Positions 36,629-48,500 of a DNA stretch of 64,000 bases are shown here, one piece after another (the stretch's first letter is position 1; the number at the start of each line of letters is the position of its first letter). Below the pieces are notes generated by a model, which saw only the letters and a list, made by a program, of their open reading frames with translations, had not been told where the DNA came from and searched no databases. The position numbers and the translations under genes were made by a program. Source of the DNA: Duganella rivi (GTDB lineage: Bacteria; Pseudomonadota; Gammaproteobacteria; Burkholderiales; Burkholderiaceae_D); NCBI RefSeq assembly GCF_009857435.1, contig NZ_WWCK01000003.1:124001-188000 (forward strand). The letters are read 5' to 3'.

Positions 36629-36994
36629 CTACTTGTTGGCCTTGGTGGCGCGCAGGACGTTGGAGTTTTGCTGCAGTAGAAGCTCTTCCGTTGCCCGGCT
36701 GGGGTCGGTTCCCAGCGTCCATGCGCCACGCGATATCTCGGCAGGGCGCTCATCGAGTTGTCCGCCGAAGTTCACCCCGAAGCTATAACGCATATTCGGG
36801 TTTCTCAGCGACAGGCGCTCCAGGGTCTCGTAAATGATCCGCATGTCGAGCTCGTTCGACCCATCGGTCAGGCTGCGCTCAAGCCGAGCGACCAACTCAG
36901 CGTTTGCACTGCGTTTTGATTTTCCCGCCTCGCTCTTCAGCTTCTCGAAGAGGGCGAGGGGCATGCGGAATTGGCTTCGGTAGATTTCGGACAT
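36629..36994 (-). CDS. Arc-type ribbon-helix-helix DNA-binding protein
   Basis: 121 residues. The N-terminal RYRS-like start MSEIYRSQFRMPLALFEKL, followed by AGKSKRSANAELVARLERSL, is the Arc/MetJ ribbon-helix-helix fold; the beta strand SQFRMP would contact DNA. The C-terminal ~70 residues are not recognised. Arc-like proteins act as repressors of phage genes or small regulons. Divergent from guaB, with a shared ~180-bp upstream region. Confidence 0.82.
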   Translation of the reverse strand: MSEIYRSQFRMPLALFEKLKSEAGKSKRSANAELVARLERSLTDGSNELDMRIIYETLERLSLRNPNMRYSFGVNFGGQLDERPAEISRGAWTLGTDPSRATEELLLQQNSNVLRATKANK

Positions 36995-37143
36995 GGCGTA
37001 ATATTGTCATTTACCGCACAAAGATTCTAGTGACTGATCACAAAGAAATAGTGACAACCTATTTCAATCTGCGATGTCAGCGATATAGTGCTGGGTGACT
37101 GTCAGGGTTTTAAAAGGTTACGGACAGAGCGCAACTTTTCCTG

Positions 37144-38639
<1,496 letters not shown>

Positions 38640-38651
38640 GAAGACCTTGCA

Positions 38652-38677
38652 AACGCCGGCGGCCCGCCGGCGTTTTT
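38652..38677 (+). terminator. Terminator between guaB and guaA
   Basis: ACGCCGGC (38653–38660) and GCCGGCGT (38666–38673) form the stem, followed by five T. Confidence 0.85.
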
Positions 38678-38705
38678 CTATATTCAAACTGGTTTACATC
38701 ATTCC

Positions 38706-40316
38706 ATGCATTCTAAAATCCTCATTCTCGATTTCGGCTCCCAAGTGACCCAGCTGATCGCGCGCCGCGTGCGCGATTCCGGCGTGTTCTCGGAAGTGTA
38801 TCCGTATGACGTCAGCGACGAATTCGTGCGCAACTACGGCGCCGCCGGCGTGATCCTGTCGGGTAGCCACAGCTCGACGCTGGAAGGCGACGCGCCACGC
38901 GCACCGGACGCCGTGTTCGAACTGGGCGTGCCAGTGCTGGGTATTTGCTACGGCATGCAAACCATGGCCGCGCAACTGGGCGGCAAAGTGGAAAACGGCA
39001 AGGTGCGCGAGTTTGGCTACGCCGAAGTGCGCGCGCGCAACCACACCAAGCTGCTGGACGGTATCGTTGACTTCGTTACCGACGAAGGTCACGGCATGCA
39101 GAAAGTCTGGATGAGCCACGGCGACAAAGTGCTGGAAATGCCGGCTGGCTTCGTGCTGATGGGCGATACGCCATCGTGCCCGATCGCCGCCATGGCCAAC
39201 GAAGAGAAATCGTTCTACGGCGTGCAGTGGCACCCGGAAGTGACCCACACCGTACAAGGCAAGGTCATGCTGAGCCGCTTCGTGCACGAAATCTGCGGCT
39301 GCAAGTCGGACTGGAATATGCCGGATTACATCTCGGAAGCGGTCGAGAAAATCCGCGCGCAAGTGGGCAAGGATGAAGTCATTCTCGGCCTGTCGGGCGG
39401 CGTGGATTCGTCGGTAGCCGCAGCGCTGATCCACCGCGCGATCGGCGACCAGCTGACCTGCGTATTCGTCGACCACGGCCTGCTGCGCCTGAACGAAGGC
39501 AAGATGGTCATGGATATGTTCGCCAACAACCTGGGCGTGAAAGTGATCCGCGTTGATGCGGAAGACCAGTTCATGGGCCATCTGGCCGGCGTGACCGATC
39601 CTGAGCAGAAGCGCAAGATCATCGGCCGCGAGTTCGTGGAAGTGTTTGACAAGGAGTCAGGCAAGCTGGTCAATGCCAAGTGGCTGGCGCAGGGCACCAT
39701 CTACCCGGACGTGATCGAGTCGGCCGGCAAGGGCAAGAAAGGCCAGACCATCAAGTCGCACCACAACGTGGGCGGCCTGCCGGAGCACATGAAACTGTCT
39801 CTGCTGGAACCGCTGCGCGAACTGTTCAAGGACGAAGTGCGCAAGCTGGGCGTGGCGCTGGGCCTGCCGCATGAGATGGTCTATCGTCACCCGTTCCCAG
39901 GCCCAGGCCTGGGCGTGCGCATTCTGGGCGAAGTGAAGAAAGAGTATGCCGACCTGCTGCGTCAGGCCGATGCGATCTTCATCGAAGAACTGCGCAACAC
40001 GCCGTACGAGGCGACCGTGGTGCCTGGCTTCGACCAGGACGCCGTGCCGAAAAATTGGTACGATGCGACCTCGCAAGCGTTTGCCGTGTTCCTGCCGGTG
40101 AAATCGGTCGGCGTGATGGGCGACGGCCGCACCTACGAGTACGTGGTGGCCTTGCGCGCGGTGCAGACGCAAGACTTCATGACCGCCCACTGGGCGCACC
40201 TGCCGCACTCGCTGCTGGGCAAAGTGTCGAACCGCATCATCAACGAAGTGCGCGGCATCAACCGCGTGGTGTACGACATCTCGGGCAAGCCGCCGGCAAC
40301 CATCGAGTGGGAATAA
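38706..40316 (+). CDS. guaA: GMP synthase (glutamine-hydrolysing)
   Basis: 536 residues. N-terminal class I glutaminase domain with catalytic Cys in GICYGMQ and His/Glu in QWHPEV. ATP pyrophosphatase domain with [12 protein letters not shown] and the C-terminal dimerisation domain ending [18 protein letters not shown]. Converts XMP, ATP and glutamine to GMP. Follows guaB by 66 bp. Confidence 0.98.
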   Translation: MHSKILILDFGSQVTQLIARRVRDSGVFSEVYPYDVSDEFVRNYGAAGVILSGSHSSTLEGDAPRAPDAVFELGVPVLGICYGMQTMAAQLGGKVENGKVREFGYAEVRARNHTKLLDGIVDFVTDEGHGMQKVWMSHGDKVLEMPAGFVLMGDTPSCPIAAMANEEKSFYGVQWHPEVTHTVQGKVMLSRFVHEICGCKSDWNMPDYISEAVEKIRAQVGKDEVILGLSGGVDSSVAAALIHRAIGDQLTCVFVDHGLLRLNEGKMVMDMFANNLGVKVIRVDAEDQFMGHLAGVTDPEQKRKIIGREFVEVFDKESGKLVNAKWLAQGTIYPDVIESAGKGKKGQTIKSHHNVGGLPEHMKLSLLEPLRELFKDEVRKLGVALGLPHEMVYRHPFPGPGLGVRILGEVKKEYADLLRQADAIFIEELRNTPYEATVVPGFDQDAVPKNWYDATSQAFAVFLPVKSVGVMGDGRTYEYVVALRAVQTQDFMTAHWAHLPHSLLGKVSNRIINEVRGINRVVYDISGKPPATIEWE

Positions 40317-40363
40317 TTCCCTAGCCGGCAGCGGCTGGCGCTGCTTGGTAAATGGCTGAGATT

Positions 40364-40390
40364 AAGCCCCTGATTTTTCGGGGGCTTTTT
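40364..40390 (+). terminator. Terminator after guaA
   Basis: AAGCCCC (40364–40370) pairs with GGGGCTT (40381–40387), followed by a T-run; about 50 bp after the guaA stop. Confidence 0.85.
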
Positions 40391-40787
40391 CTTTTTGTGC
40401 AGGCGACCCTGAGCGGTTGCGGGATCTGGTCGCCAAGGAACCTACGAAGCTTGCCACTCTGCGCTTACGGAGATCCGGCGTGCTGGCCTAGTGCCGGTGG
40501 CCAGTGTGGCGGCGCGGTGGACCGACCTAACCGCGTCTTTTCCATGCCCGCCAGCGCCAGCCCCAAGGCCGCCACAGGCGCAGCGGGAGGGGCACTGATT
40601 TCATCGGTTGATTGGGCATGGCATGATCCAGTGGGCAGGTTGGCGTGATAGCCTGATGATGCGGTGGTCTCCCAAGCGCGTCTGTTAGCGCATACACCCA
40701 GCGCGCATGCCGAGCGCGGTGAGGTGCCGTACATACCGCCGCCGCGCATTCGTCCATGCTGGCAGCATCTTCTTTACAGGACTCCCC
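40391..40787. other. Non-coding stretch between guaA and uvrA2
   Basis: About 400 bp with no gene I can support. Short open frames exist but lack ribosome sites and coding character. The right end should contain the uvrA2 promoter, which I cannot place. Confidence 0.5.
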
Positions 40788-43328
40788 ATGCCCCGATCAC
40801 GCCCAGGTGCCAGCTTTGACGGATACGTCCAGGTGCGCGGCGCGCGCGAACACAATCTGAAAAACGTCGACGTCGACATCCCGCGCAATGCGCTGGTGGT
40901 GTTCACCGGCGTCTCCGGCTCGGGCAAGTCGTCGCTGGCGTTCGGCACCTTGTATGCGGAAGCGCAGCGGCGCTACCTGGAGTCGGTGTCGCCGTACGCG
41001 CGGCGGCTGTTCCACCAGATGGCCGTGCCGGAGGTCGACTCCATCGACGGCCTGCCGCCGGCGGTGGCGTTGCAGCAGCAGCGCGGCACGCCGACCACGC
41101 GCTCGTCGGTCGGCAGCGTCAGTACCTTGTCCAATTCGCTGCGCATGCTGTATTCGCGCGCCGGCGACTATCCGCGCGGCCAGGAGCTGCTGTACGCCGA
41201 ATCGTTCTCGCCCAATACGCCGCAGGGCGCCTGCCCGCAGTGCCACGGCCTGGGGCGCGTGTACGAGGCGACCGAGCGCTCGATGGTGCCGGACGACAGC
41301 CTGACGATACGCGAACGCGCTGTCGCCGCATGGCCGACGGCGTGGCATGGTCAGAACCTGCGCGATATCCTGGTGACGCTGGGCCATGACGTCGATACGC
41401 CCTGGCGCGATCTGCCGAAGAAGACGCGTGACTGGATATTGTTCACCGACGAACAGCCGACCGTGCCGGTTTACGCCGGCCTGACGCCGGCCGAGGCGCG
41501 GCGCGCACACAAGCGCAAGGAGACGCCGAGCTATCAGGGCACCTTCACCGGCGCGCGCAAGTACGTGCTGCAGACCTTCGCCGGCACCGAGAGCGCCCTG
41601 ATGAAGAAGCGTGTGGCGCAATACCTGGTCAGCATGGCGTGCCCGCAATGCGAGGGCAAGCGCCTGCGCGCCGAGGCGCTGTCGGTGCGATTCGCCGGGT
41701 ACGACATCACAGAGATCGGGCGTTTGCCCTTGCGGCGCCTGGCGCAGCTGCTGCAACCTTACGCCGATGGCGGCGCGGTGGCTCGCAAGGACGCCGCCAA
41801 GCATCCCGAAAAAACCATCGTCGCGCAGCGCATCGCGGCCGATTTGCTCGCGCGGCTGGCGGTGCTGCTGGATCTCGGCCTGGGCTACCTGAGCCTGGAG
41901 CGCGGCACGCCGACGCTTTCGCCCGGCGAGTTGCAGCGATTGCGGCTGGCGACGCAGGTGCGTTCCAGCCTGTTCGGCGTGGTGTATGTGCTTGATGAGC
42001 CGTCTGCCGGCCTGCATCCCGCCGACACCGAAGCGCTGCTGCGGGCGCTGGACCGGCTCAAGGCGGCCGGCAATTCGCTGTTCGTCGTCGAGCATGCGCT
42101 GGAGGTGATCCGCCATGCCGACTGGATCGTCGATGTCGGGCCGAAGGCCGGTCAACATGGCGGCCAGGTGCTGTACAGCGGCGCGCCGGCGGGGTTGGCG
42201 AAGGTCGCCGGATCGCGCACCGCGCAATATCTGTTCGGTACCGAACCGCGCGCCGAACGCGAACTGCGTGCGGCCGCGGGCTGGTTGCGGTTGCGCGGTG
42301 TGGTCCGCAACAACCTCGCCGGGCTGGACGCTGATTTCCCGCTGGGCGTGCTGACCAGCGTGAGCGGTGTCTCCGGCTCCGGCAAATCCAGTCTCGTCAG
42401 CCAGGCGCTGGTGCAGCTGGCGCAGGCGCAACTTGGTGGCGGCGTCGTGGCCGATGCGGATGAAGGCGAGGCATCGATGGAGGACGTCGATAGCGGCGTG
42501 CTGCAAGGCCGTATCGGCGCCGGCATGGACGGCGTGCGTCGGCTAGTGCAGGTCGACCAGAAACCCATCGGCCGCACGCCGCGCTCCAATCTGGCCACGT
42601 ACACCGGCCTGTTCGACCACGTGCGCAAGCTGTTTGCTGCCACGCGCTCGGCCCGCGCGCGGCACTTCGATGCCGGACGCTTCTCGTTCAATGTCGCCAA
42701 GGGACGCTGCCCGCATTGTTCGGGCGAGGGCTTCGTCATGGTGGAGCTGTTGTTCCTGCCCAGCGTGTACGCGCCGTGTCCCGAGTGCGGCGGCGCGCGC
42801 TATAACCCGCAGACGCTGGCGGTGCGCTACCGCGAACACAATATCGCCGAGGTGCTGTCGATGACGGTCGATGCGGCCTGGGAGTTCTTCGCCGACGAGG
42901 CGCCGCTGCGGCACGCGCTGGACGTGCTGCGCGCGGTCGGCCTGGGTTATCTTCGATTGGGGCAGCCGGCCACCGAGCTGTCCGGCGGCGAGGCGCAGCG
43001 CATCAAGCTGGCGACCGAGCTGCAACGCGCCAGCCGGGGCGACACTTTATATGTGCTCGACGAGCCGACCACCGGCCTGCACCCGTCCGACATCGACCTG
43101 CTGCTGCAACAGCTGCACGGGCTGGTGGCGTCGGGGAATACGGTGATCGTGGTCGAGCACAACGTGCAGGTGCTGGCCGCCAGCGATTGGGTGATCGACG
43201 TCGGCCCCGGCGCGGGCGAGGAGGGCGGGCAGATCGTCGCCGCCGGAACGCCGGCCGAGGTGGCAACCAGCGCCGGCAGCCGCACCGCGCCGTACCTGCG
43301 CCGCGCGCTGGAGGAGCATCATGGGTGA
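40788..43328 (+). CDS. UvrA-like ABC ATPase (UvrA2 class)
   Basis: 846 residues, shorter than the ~940-residue UvrA. Two ABC ATPase halves: Walker [15 protein letters not shown] (about 38) and [14 protein letters not shown] (about 527), signatures [12 protein letters not shown] and [12 protein letters not shown], Walker [13 protein letters not shown] and [12 protein letters not shown]. Zinc-type Cys pairs [16 protein letters not shown] and CPHCSGEG. UvrA2 proteins are linked to tolerance of DNA-binding drugs rather than general excision repair. ATG 40788 with AGGA upstream; the downstream small membrane gene overlaps it by 8 bp. Confidence 0.92.
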   Translation: MPRSRPGASFDGYVQVRGAREHNLKNVDVDIPRNALVVFTGVSGSGKSSLAFGTLYAEAQRRYLESVSPYARRLFHQMAVPEVDSIDGLPPAVALQQQRGTPTTRSSVGSVSTLSNSLRMLYSRAGDYPRGQELLYAESFSPNTPQGACPQCHGLGRVYEATERSMVPDDSLTIRERAVAAWPTAWHGQNLRDILVTLGHDVDTPWRDLPKKTRDWILFTDEQPTVPVYAGLTPAEARRAHKRKETPSYQGTFTGARKYVLQTFAGTESALMKKRVAQYLVSMACPQCEGKRLRAEALSVRFAGYDITEIGRLPLRRLAQLLQPYADGGAVARKDAAKHPEKTIVAQRIAADLLARLAVLLDLGLGYLSLERGTPTLSPGELQRLRLATQVRSSLFGVVYVLDEPSAGLHPADTEALLRALDRLKAAGNSLFVVEHALEVIRHADWIVDVGPKAGQHGGQVLYSGAPAGLAKVAGSRTAQYLFGTEPRAERELRAAAGWLRLRGVVRNNLAGLDADFPLGVLTSVSGVSGSGKSSLVSQALVQLAQAQLGGGVVADADEGEASMEDVDSGVLQGRIGAGMDGVRRLVQVDQKPIGRTPRSNLATYTGLFDHVRKLFAATRSARARHFDAGRFSFNVAKGRCPHCSGEGFVMVELLFLPSVYAPCPECGGARYNPQTLAVRYREHNIAEVLSMTVDAAWEFFADEAPLRHALDVLRAVGLGYLRLGQPATELSGGEAQRIKLATELQRASRGDTLYVLDEPTTGLHPSDIDLLLQQLHGLVASGNTVIVVEHNVQVLAASDWVIDVGPGAGEEGGQIVAAGTPAEVATSAGSRTAPYLRRALEEHHG

Positions 43329-43575
43329 TTGGCCCGATTTGCTGCAGTGGCCGGCGATGGTGGTCACGGTCGGCGCTGGCGTGCTGGTGTCGTCGGCGCA
43401 TGCGCAGCGGCGTAAGCTGGGTTTCATCAGCTTCTTGCTGAGTAACGCGCTTTGGATTGCCTGGGGCTGGCACGATGGCGCCTATGCGCTGATCGCCTTG
43501 CAGCTATGCCTGTGCGCGACCAATGTGCGCGGCCTGCTCAAGAACGATGATGTCGAGGGAAAACAGCGGGGCTAG
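43321..43575 (+). CDS. Small membrane protein coupled to uvrA2
   Basis: 84 residues with two or three hydrophobic helices (WPAMVVTVGAGVLVSSA, LGFISFLLSNALWIAWG, YALIALQLCLCATNV). The ATG lies within the end of uvrA2 (8-bp overlap), indicating translational coupling. I do not recognise the family; it may be a small transport-related or anchoring protein. Possible functional link to UvrA2 is inference from coupling only. Confidence 0.75.
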   Translation: MGDWPDLLQWPAMVVTVGAGVLVSSAHAQRRKLGFISFLLSNALWIAWGWHDGAYALIALQLCLCATNVRGLLKNDDVEGKQRG

Positions 43576-43686
43576 GCCGGCACGCTGGTGGCGGACTGGA
43601 GTGCTCCGGCCGGTGGCACCGACCGCGGCCGCTCACGAGGCCAATATCATTGACACCCGGACAGCGCGGACGCTGACCTCAATTGC

Positions 43687-43845
43687 GGTATCTGTCTACT
43701 TGGGCCACAAGGCGGTGCTTTTGAAGGCGTGAAATGCGGGCCGGGACAAGCTGCCATAGCTGGTTTCGCCAGCGGCTCGGTTGCCAGCGGCAGCGTCAAG
43801 GGCGGGTTGCAAGGAGCCTTCAGTGCTGTTGCTTTTATCAAGTAG
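43687..43845 (+). pseudogene. Rhs/polymorphic-toxin-like C-terminal remnant
   Basis: An open segment without a start reads GICLLGPQGGAFEGVKCGPG and then AAIAGFASGSVASGS followed by VKGGLQGAFSAVAFIK and a stop. The glycine/alanine-rich GFASG…GGLQGAFSAVAF pattern is typical of the region near the C-terminus of Rhs and hemagglutinin-type toxins. No start, ribosome site or toxin domain is present, so this looks like the debris of a lost large gene. Confidence 0.5.
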
Positions 43846-43904
43846 GACAGTTCGGCGAAAGTGCTAAGTAATGCAGAAAAATGCATTTTAGCTGCTTGCA
43901 GCAA

Positions 43905-43927
43905 TTAACCAAATAGTTAGTTATAAT
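43905..43927 (+). promoter_or_regulatory. Probable operator and -10 element of the PQQ dehydrogenase operon
   Basis: TAAC-N6-GTTA (43906–43919) is an inverted repeat of the kind used by TetR-family regulators, directly before TATAAT (43922–43927). The start codon is 57 bp downstream. The TetR gene after oprB is a natural candidate for the regulator. Confidence 0.5.
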
Positions 43928-43983
43928 CTCGTTTTCTGCTGGTGTCATCCCAGCCGATTCAAGTTATCGAAGGGATTTTCAAA

Positions 43984-46419
43984 ATGACAAGAAGTGAAAC
44001 CCATCATTCAGTGGCACTGAAAACCGGGTCTAGATTGCTCGGCCTCGTCTTGCTGGCCACCGGCCTGTTCTTTGCCGTTGGCGGCGCCAAGCTGGCGGCC
44101 CTGCACGGCAGCCTGTACTTTGTAATCGCCGGCGTCGTCATCGTGGCGGCAGCCATCCAGTTCATGCGCCTGAAGTCGTCCGCCGTGCTGGTGTACGGCG
44201 CAGCATTTGCCGGCACCGTGATCTGGGCCCTGGTGGACGCCGGCCTCGATTTCTGGCCGCTGGTCTCGCGCCTGATGCTCCCCGCCGGCCTGATGCTGCT
44301 ATCCCTGCTGGCCTGGCCGGCGCTGCGCAAGGCCGACACCGGCGTTGCCATTGGCCGCGGCGCCTACCTTGCCGCTGCCGTGCTGGCGCTGGTGATGGGC
44401 GCGACCTTTGTTCAGATGTTCCAGCCGCACCCGACCGTCGCGTTCCAGGGCACGCCCGTGCCGCTGGTGCCGGTCGCCGCTGGCCATGCGCAAAAGAGCT
44501 GGGCCAACTATGGCAACACGCCAGGCGGCAGCCGCTTTGCGGCACTGGATCAGATCACGCGCGACAATGTCGGCAAGCTTGAGGTCGCATGGACCTTCCA
44601 CACCGGCGACACCCCGATCAGCCCGACCGGCAACGGTGCCGAAGACCAGCAAACGCCGCTGCAGATCGGTGACCGCGTCTATCTATGCACGCCGCATAAC
44701 AATGTGATCGCGGTCGATGCCGACAGCGGCAAGAAAATCTGGGAGCGCGCCATCAACGCACAATCGCAGGTCTGGAACCGCTGTCGCGGCCTGGCCTACT
44801 TCGATGCGACCCAGCCGCTGGCCCAGCCAACCTTGGCCGGCGCAACGCCGGTGCTGCCGGCTGCGGTTGCGGCCGGCGCCAACTGCCAGCGCCGCTTGCT
44901 GATGAATACCATCGATGCCCGCCTGGTGGCCATTGACGCCGATACCGGCGCCATGTGCACAGGCTTTGGCAACGGCGGGTTCGTCGATTTGAAGGCGCGC
45001 CTCGGTGACGCGGCAGATCCGAAGTACCAGCTGACCTCGGCGCCAACCCTTGCCGGCACGACCGTGGTGGTCGGCGGCCGCGTGGCGGACAATGTACAGA
45101 CCGACATGCCGGGCGGCGTGCTGCGCGGCTTCGATGTCATCACCGGCCAGATGCGCTGGGCGTTCGATCCGGGCCACGACGATCCGAACGCCGCGCTGGA
45201 GCCAGGCCGCACCTACGCCCGCAGCACGCCGAATTCGTGGGCGCCGATGTCGTATGACGCGGCAATGAACACGGTGTTCATCCCGATGGGCAGCTCGTCG
45301 GTCGATCTGTGGGGCGGCAACCGCACGCCGCTCGATCACCGCTACGCCACCTCGATCCTGGCGCTCGACGCCACCACCGGCAAGGAGAAGTGGGTTTACC
45401 AGACGGTGCACAACGACCTGTGGGACTTCGACGTGCCAATGCAGCCGAGCCTGATCGACTTCCCCGGCAAGGATGGCAAGGCCATTCCTGCCGTGGTGTT
45501 CGGCTCGAAATCAGGCCAGATCTTCGTGCTCGACCGCGTGACCGGCAAGCCGATTACGCGTGTCGAGGAGCGTCCGGTGAAGACCGCCGGCATTAGCGGC
45601 GAGCAGTATGCGCTGACGCAGCCGTTCTCGGTTGGCATGCCGCAAATCGGCGCCGAAAAGCTGAGCGAATCGGACATGTGGGGCGCCACGCCGTTCGACC
45701 AGCTGATGTGCCGCATCAGCTTCAAGTCGATGCGCTATGAAGGCCTGTTCACGGCGCCGGGCACCGACGTTTCCCTGAGTTTCCCTGGCTCGCTGGGCGG
45801 CATGAACTGGGGCAGCCTGTCCACCGATCCGAATAACCACCTGATCTTCGTCAACGACATGCGCCTCGGCCTGTGGGTGCAGATGATTCCGCAGCAGACC
45901 GACAGCGGCCCGGCCAGCAACGGCGGCGAAGCCATCAACGCCGGCATGGGCGCGGTGCCGCTGAAAGGCACGCCGTACGCGGTCAACAAGAACCGCTTCA
46001 TGTCGCCGCTCGGCATTCCGTGCCAGAAGCCGCCGTTCGGTACGCTCTCGGCGGTGGATCTGAAGACCCAGAAAGTGCTGTGGCAAGTCCCGGTCGGCAC
46101 GGTGCAGGACACCGGCCCGTTCGGCGTCAAGATGCGCATGAAAATGCCGATCGGTATGCCGACGCTGGGCGGCACGCTGGCCACGCAAGGCGGCCTGGTG
46201 TTCATTGCCGGCACCCAGGACTACTACCTGCGCGCGTTCGACAGCGCGACCGGCACGGAAGTCTGGAAAGCGCGCCTGCCGGTCGGCAGCCAAGGCGGCC
46301 CGATGAGCTATGTGTCGCCCAAGACCGGCAAGCAGTACGTGCTGATCTCGGCCGGCGGCGCGCGCCAGTCGCCGGATCGTGGCGACTACGTGATCGCCTA
46401 TGCCCTGAAACAGCAATAA
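43984..46419 (+). CDS. Membrane-bound PQQ-dependent dehydrogenase (glucose/quinate family)
   Basis: 811 residues. Five N-terminal membrane helices (about 15–145) anchor the protein; the rest is an eight-bladed PQQ beta-propeller facing the periplasm. Visible family motifs: SRFAALDQITRDNVGKLEVAW, TPLQIGDRVYLCTPHNNVIA, VWNRCRGLAYF and SPLGIPCQKPPFG. It oxidises glucose, or quinate/shikimate, and passes electrons to ubiquinone. The substrate cannot be fixed from motifs alone; the following OprB gene favours a sugar. The ATG at 43984 has AAGGGA upstream. Confidence 0.9.
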   Translation: MTRSETHHSVALKTGSRLLGLVLLATGLFFAVGGAKLAALHGSLYFVIAGVVIVAAAIQFMRLKSSAVLVYGAAFAGTVIWALVDAGLDFWPLVSRLMLPAGLMLLSLLAWPALRKADTGVAIGRGAYLAAAVLALVMGATFVQMFQPHPTVAFQGTPVPLVPVAAGHAQKSWANYGNTPGGSRFAALDQITRDNVGKLEVAWTFHTGDTPISPTGNGAEDQQTPLQIGDRVYLCTPHNNVIAVDADSGKKIWERAINAQSQVWNRCRGLAYFDATQPLAQPTLAGATPVLPAAVAAGANCQRRLLMNTIDARLVAIDADTGAMCTGFGNGGFVDLKARLGDAADPKYQLTSAPTLAGTTVVVGGRVADNVQTDMPGGVLRGFDVITGQMRWAFDPGHDDPNAALEPGRTYARSTPNSWAPMSYDAAMNTVFIPMGSSSVDLWGGNRTPLDHRYATSILALDATTGKEKWVYQTVHNDLWDFDVPMQPSLIDFPGKDGKAIPAVVFGSKSGQIFVLDRVTGKPITRVEERPVKTAGISGEQYALTQPFSVGMPQIGAEKLSESDMWGATPFDQLMCRISFKSMRYEGLFTAPGTDVSLSFPGSLGGMNWGSLSTDPNNHLIFVNDMRLGLWVQMIPQQTDSGPASNGGEAINAGMGAVPLKGTPYAVNKNRFMSPLGIPCQKPPFGTLSAVDLKTQKVLWQVPVGTVQDTGPFGVKMRMKMPIGMPTLGGTLATQGGLVFIAGTQDYYLRAFDSATGTEVWKARLPVGSQGGPMSYVSPKTGKQYVLISAGGARQSPDRGDYVIAYALKQQ

Positions 46420-47708
46420 TGTGTAACGATAAAATGCAACACGAACATAGCTTCCTGACGCGCCGCACCGGCAGCGCCGCACTGATCGCCGCGGCCGCCC
46501 TGGCCTCGGCAGGCGCATGGGCGGACGACGCCACCCTGACCGGCGACTGGGGCGGCGCGCGCAGCCAGTACGCCCAGGCCGGCGTCAGCTTCCGCGGCGA
46601 TTACGTCTCCGAGACCTTTGCCAACGTCAGCGGCGGCCGCGATCGCGGCAGCACCTATGCCCAGCAATTGCGCCTGGGCGCCGACTTCGACATGGCGCGC
46701 CTGGCCGGCTGGTCTGGCGCCACGCTGCACTTCACCATCAACGACCGGCGCGGCGGCGGCGTGTCGGCCGACTACATCGGCAACCGGCTGCCGGTGCAGG
46801 AAGTCTACGGCGGCCCGTACACGCGCCTGAGCGAGGCCAGCATCGAACAGAACCTGCTCGACAGCCGCCTCAATCTGCGCGTCGGCTTTTTCGCCATGGG
46901 CAATGACCTGGGCGGCATGGCGATTGGCTGCCAGCTGGTGAATGCGGCCTTCTGCGCCCATCCGCTGTCGATGTCGGGCAACACCGGCTGGTACAACTAT
47001 CCGAACGCGCGCTGGGGCGCGGCGCTGCGCTACCAGTTGCAGCCTGAGTTGTTTTTCCGCACCGGTGCCTTCCAGGATAATCCGCACCTCGGCGACAAGG
47101 ACAACGCGTTCCGCCCGTTCGCGGCCGGCACGGCCGGTGTGATATTGCCGCTGGAACTGGAGTACGCTCCCGGCAGTTCACCGCGCAGCAAGGCGCTCCC
47201 CGGCCATTACAAGCTGGGCCTGATCTACGACACGGCGAGCGCCAAGCGCCAGGGCGAACCCGGCACCGTCGATCAACGCTACGGCGTGTATCTACTGGCG
47301 GATCAGGCGATCATGCGCGACAAGGCCAGCGGCCGCGGCCTGGCGCTGTTCGGTCAGTTCACCGCCAATCCGAAGGCGTCGGCGCAGATCACGCGCTGGT
47401 ATGCGGCCGGCCTGGTCAAGACCGGCACGTTCGCCGGCCGCGACGCCGATACGCTGGCGCTGGGCGTGGTGCATGCGCAGCTCAATCCACGCTTGCGCGC
47501 AAGCGCCGCTGCAGCCAACCCGGACGTCGGCGGCTATGCGGCGCTGCCGGCCGGCGAGACCGTGGTTGAACTGAGCTATGGCTGGCAGCCGCTGCGCTGG
47601 CTGGGCGTGCGGGCCGATGTGCAATATATTGTCGACCCTGGCGCCTTCAGCTACCGCTCGACGCAGAACGCACTGGCGGTGGGCACCCAGCTGAAAATCA
47701 CCTTCTGA
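46419..47708 (+). CDS. OprB-family carbohydrate porin
   Basis: 429 residues. Signal peptide (LIAAAALASAGAWA), then LTGDWGGARSQYAQAGVSFRGDYVSE, the family start, and a 16-strand barrel pattern ending TQLKITF. OprB-type porins pass monosaccharides, so it would feed the PQQ dehydrogenase in the periplasm. The ATG at 46419 overlaps the dehydrogenase stop (TAATG); a second ATG at 46434 gives an equally good signal peptide. Confidence 0.92.
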   Translation: MCNDKMQHEHSFLTRRTGSAALIAAAALASAGAWADDATLTGDWGGARSQYAQAGVSFRGDYVSETFANVSGGRDRGSTYAQQLRLGADFDMARLAGWSGATLHFTINDRRGGGVSADYIGNRLPVQEVYGGPYTRLSEASIEQNLLDSRLNLRVGFFAMGNDLGGMAIGCQLVNAAFCAHPLSMSGNTGWYNYPNARWGAALRYQLQPELFFRTGAFQDNPHLGDKDNAFRPFAAGTAGVILPLELEYAPGSSPRSKALPGHYKLGLIYDTASAKRQGEPGTVDQRYGVYLLADQAIMRDKASGRGLALFGQFTANPKASAQITRWYAAGLVKTGTFAGRDADTLALGVVHAQLNPRLRASAAAANPDVGGYAALPAGETVVELSYGWQPLRWLGVRADVQYIVDPGAFSYRSTQNALAVGTQLKITF

Positions 47709-47709
47709 T

Positions 47710-48363
47710 TCAGGGCGCGCGCACAGCACGCAGGATAGTGTCCACCACCGATGCGCGCCGTGCCGCGTGAACGTCGGCCGCCCCGAGGTCGCGGCCGAAG
47801 ATGAAGCTGAAGGTGTGGCGGTTCGACACGTTATAAAACGACAGCGCGCTGATCGACATGTGCAGGTCGACCGGATCGACATCGGCGCGAAACACGCCTT
47901 CGGCAACGCCGCGCTGGCAGACATGCTCCAGCAACGCAATCGCGCTATGGTTGATGGCCCGTAGTTCGGGAATCTTGCTGATGTACTCGCCCTGATTGAT
48001 GTTCTCGCCCATCACCATGCGGACGAATTCAGGATGGGCGGCGTGAAAGTCGAAGCTTGCACCGACCAGCTTGCGCAACGCCTGCTCAGGTTCCAGCGCG
48101 CCATCGACCTCCAGCGCGCCCTCGATCTCGCGGAAGCGCTGATAACTCTCCTTGAGCGCGGCAACGTACAACTGTTCCTTGCTGCCGAAGTGGTAGTAAA
48201 TCATGGCTTTATTGAGTCCGCTTTCGGCCGCGATCGCGTCGATGCGGGCGCCGCTCAGCCCGAGCCGGGAAAACTCCTGCAACGCGACGTTCAGGATGCG
48301 GGCGCGCGTGCCTTCTTCATCGCCCTTGGCGGGAGCGGTCTTCGATCTGCTTGCTTTAGTCAT
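47710..48363 (-). CDS. TetR-family transcriptional regulator
   Basis: 217 residues. N-terminal helix-turn-helix ARILNVALQEFSRLGLSGARIDAIAAESGLNKAMIYYHFGSKEQLY, followed by a helical ligand-binding domain of the type seen in RutR-like regulators. Convergent with oprB, 1 bp apart. The palindrome in the dehydrogenase promoter is a plausible target. ATG 48363; a TTG codon precedes it in frame. Confidence 0.92.
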   Translation of the reverse strand: MTKASRSKTAPAKGDEEGTRARILNVALQEFSRLGLSGARIDAIAAESGLNKAMIYYHFGSKEQLYVAALKESYQRFREIEGALEVDGALEPEQALRKLVGASFDFHAAHPEFVRMVMGENINQGEYISKIPELRAINHSAIALLEHVCQRGVAEGVFRADVDPVDLHMSISALSFYNVSNRHTFSFIFGRDLGAADVHAARRASVVDTILRAVRAP

Positions 48364-48476
48364 CAAGTGATTCTATCGAAATTTGCGAGTCAAGTGCCAT
48401 CAAAGAACAAAATTGTCGCGACGCCTGACCATCGGCCGTCATCAAACGCATTGCGCTACTGTGCGCGCTCACGCGC

Positions 48477-48500
48477 GGTGTGTGAGAGACCTCACACACC
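48477..48500. promoter_or_regulatory. 10-bp perfect inverted repeat upstream of glsB-like gene
   Basis: GGTGTGTGAG–AGAC–CTCACACACC. No T-run follows, so an operator is more likely than a terminator. A second dyad, CACCGG–AATCC–CCGGTG, lies at 48531–48547, just ahead of the glsB-like ribosome site. Confidence 0.45.

Noticed and set aside
40352-40648. 98-codon frame between guaA and uvrA2
   Set aside because: It starts inside the guaA terminator, has no ribosome site and has no recognisable sequence.
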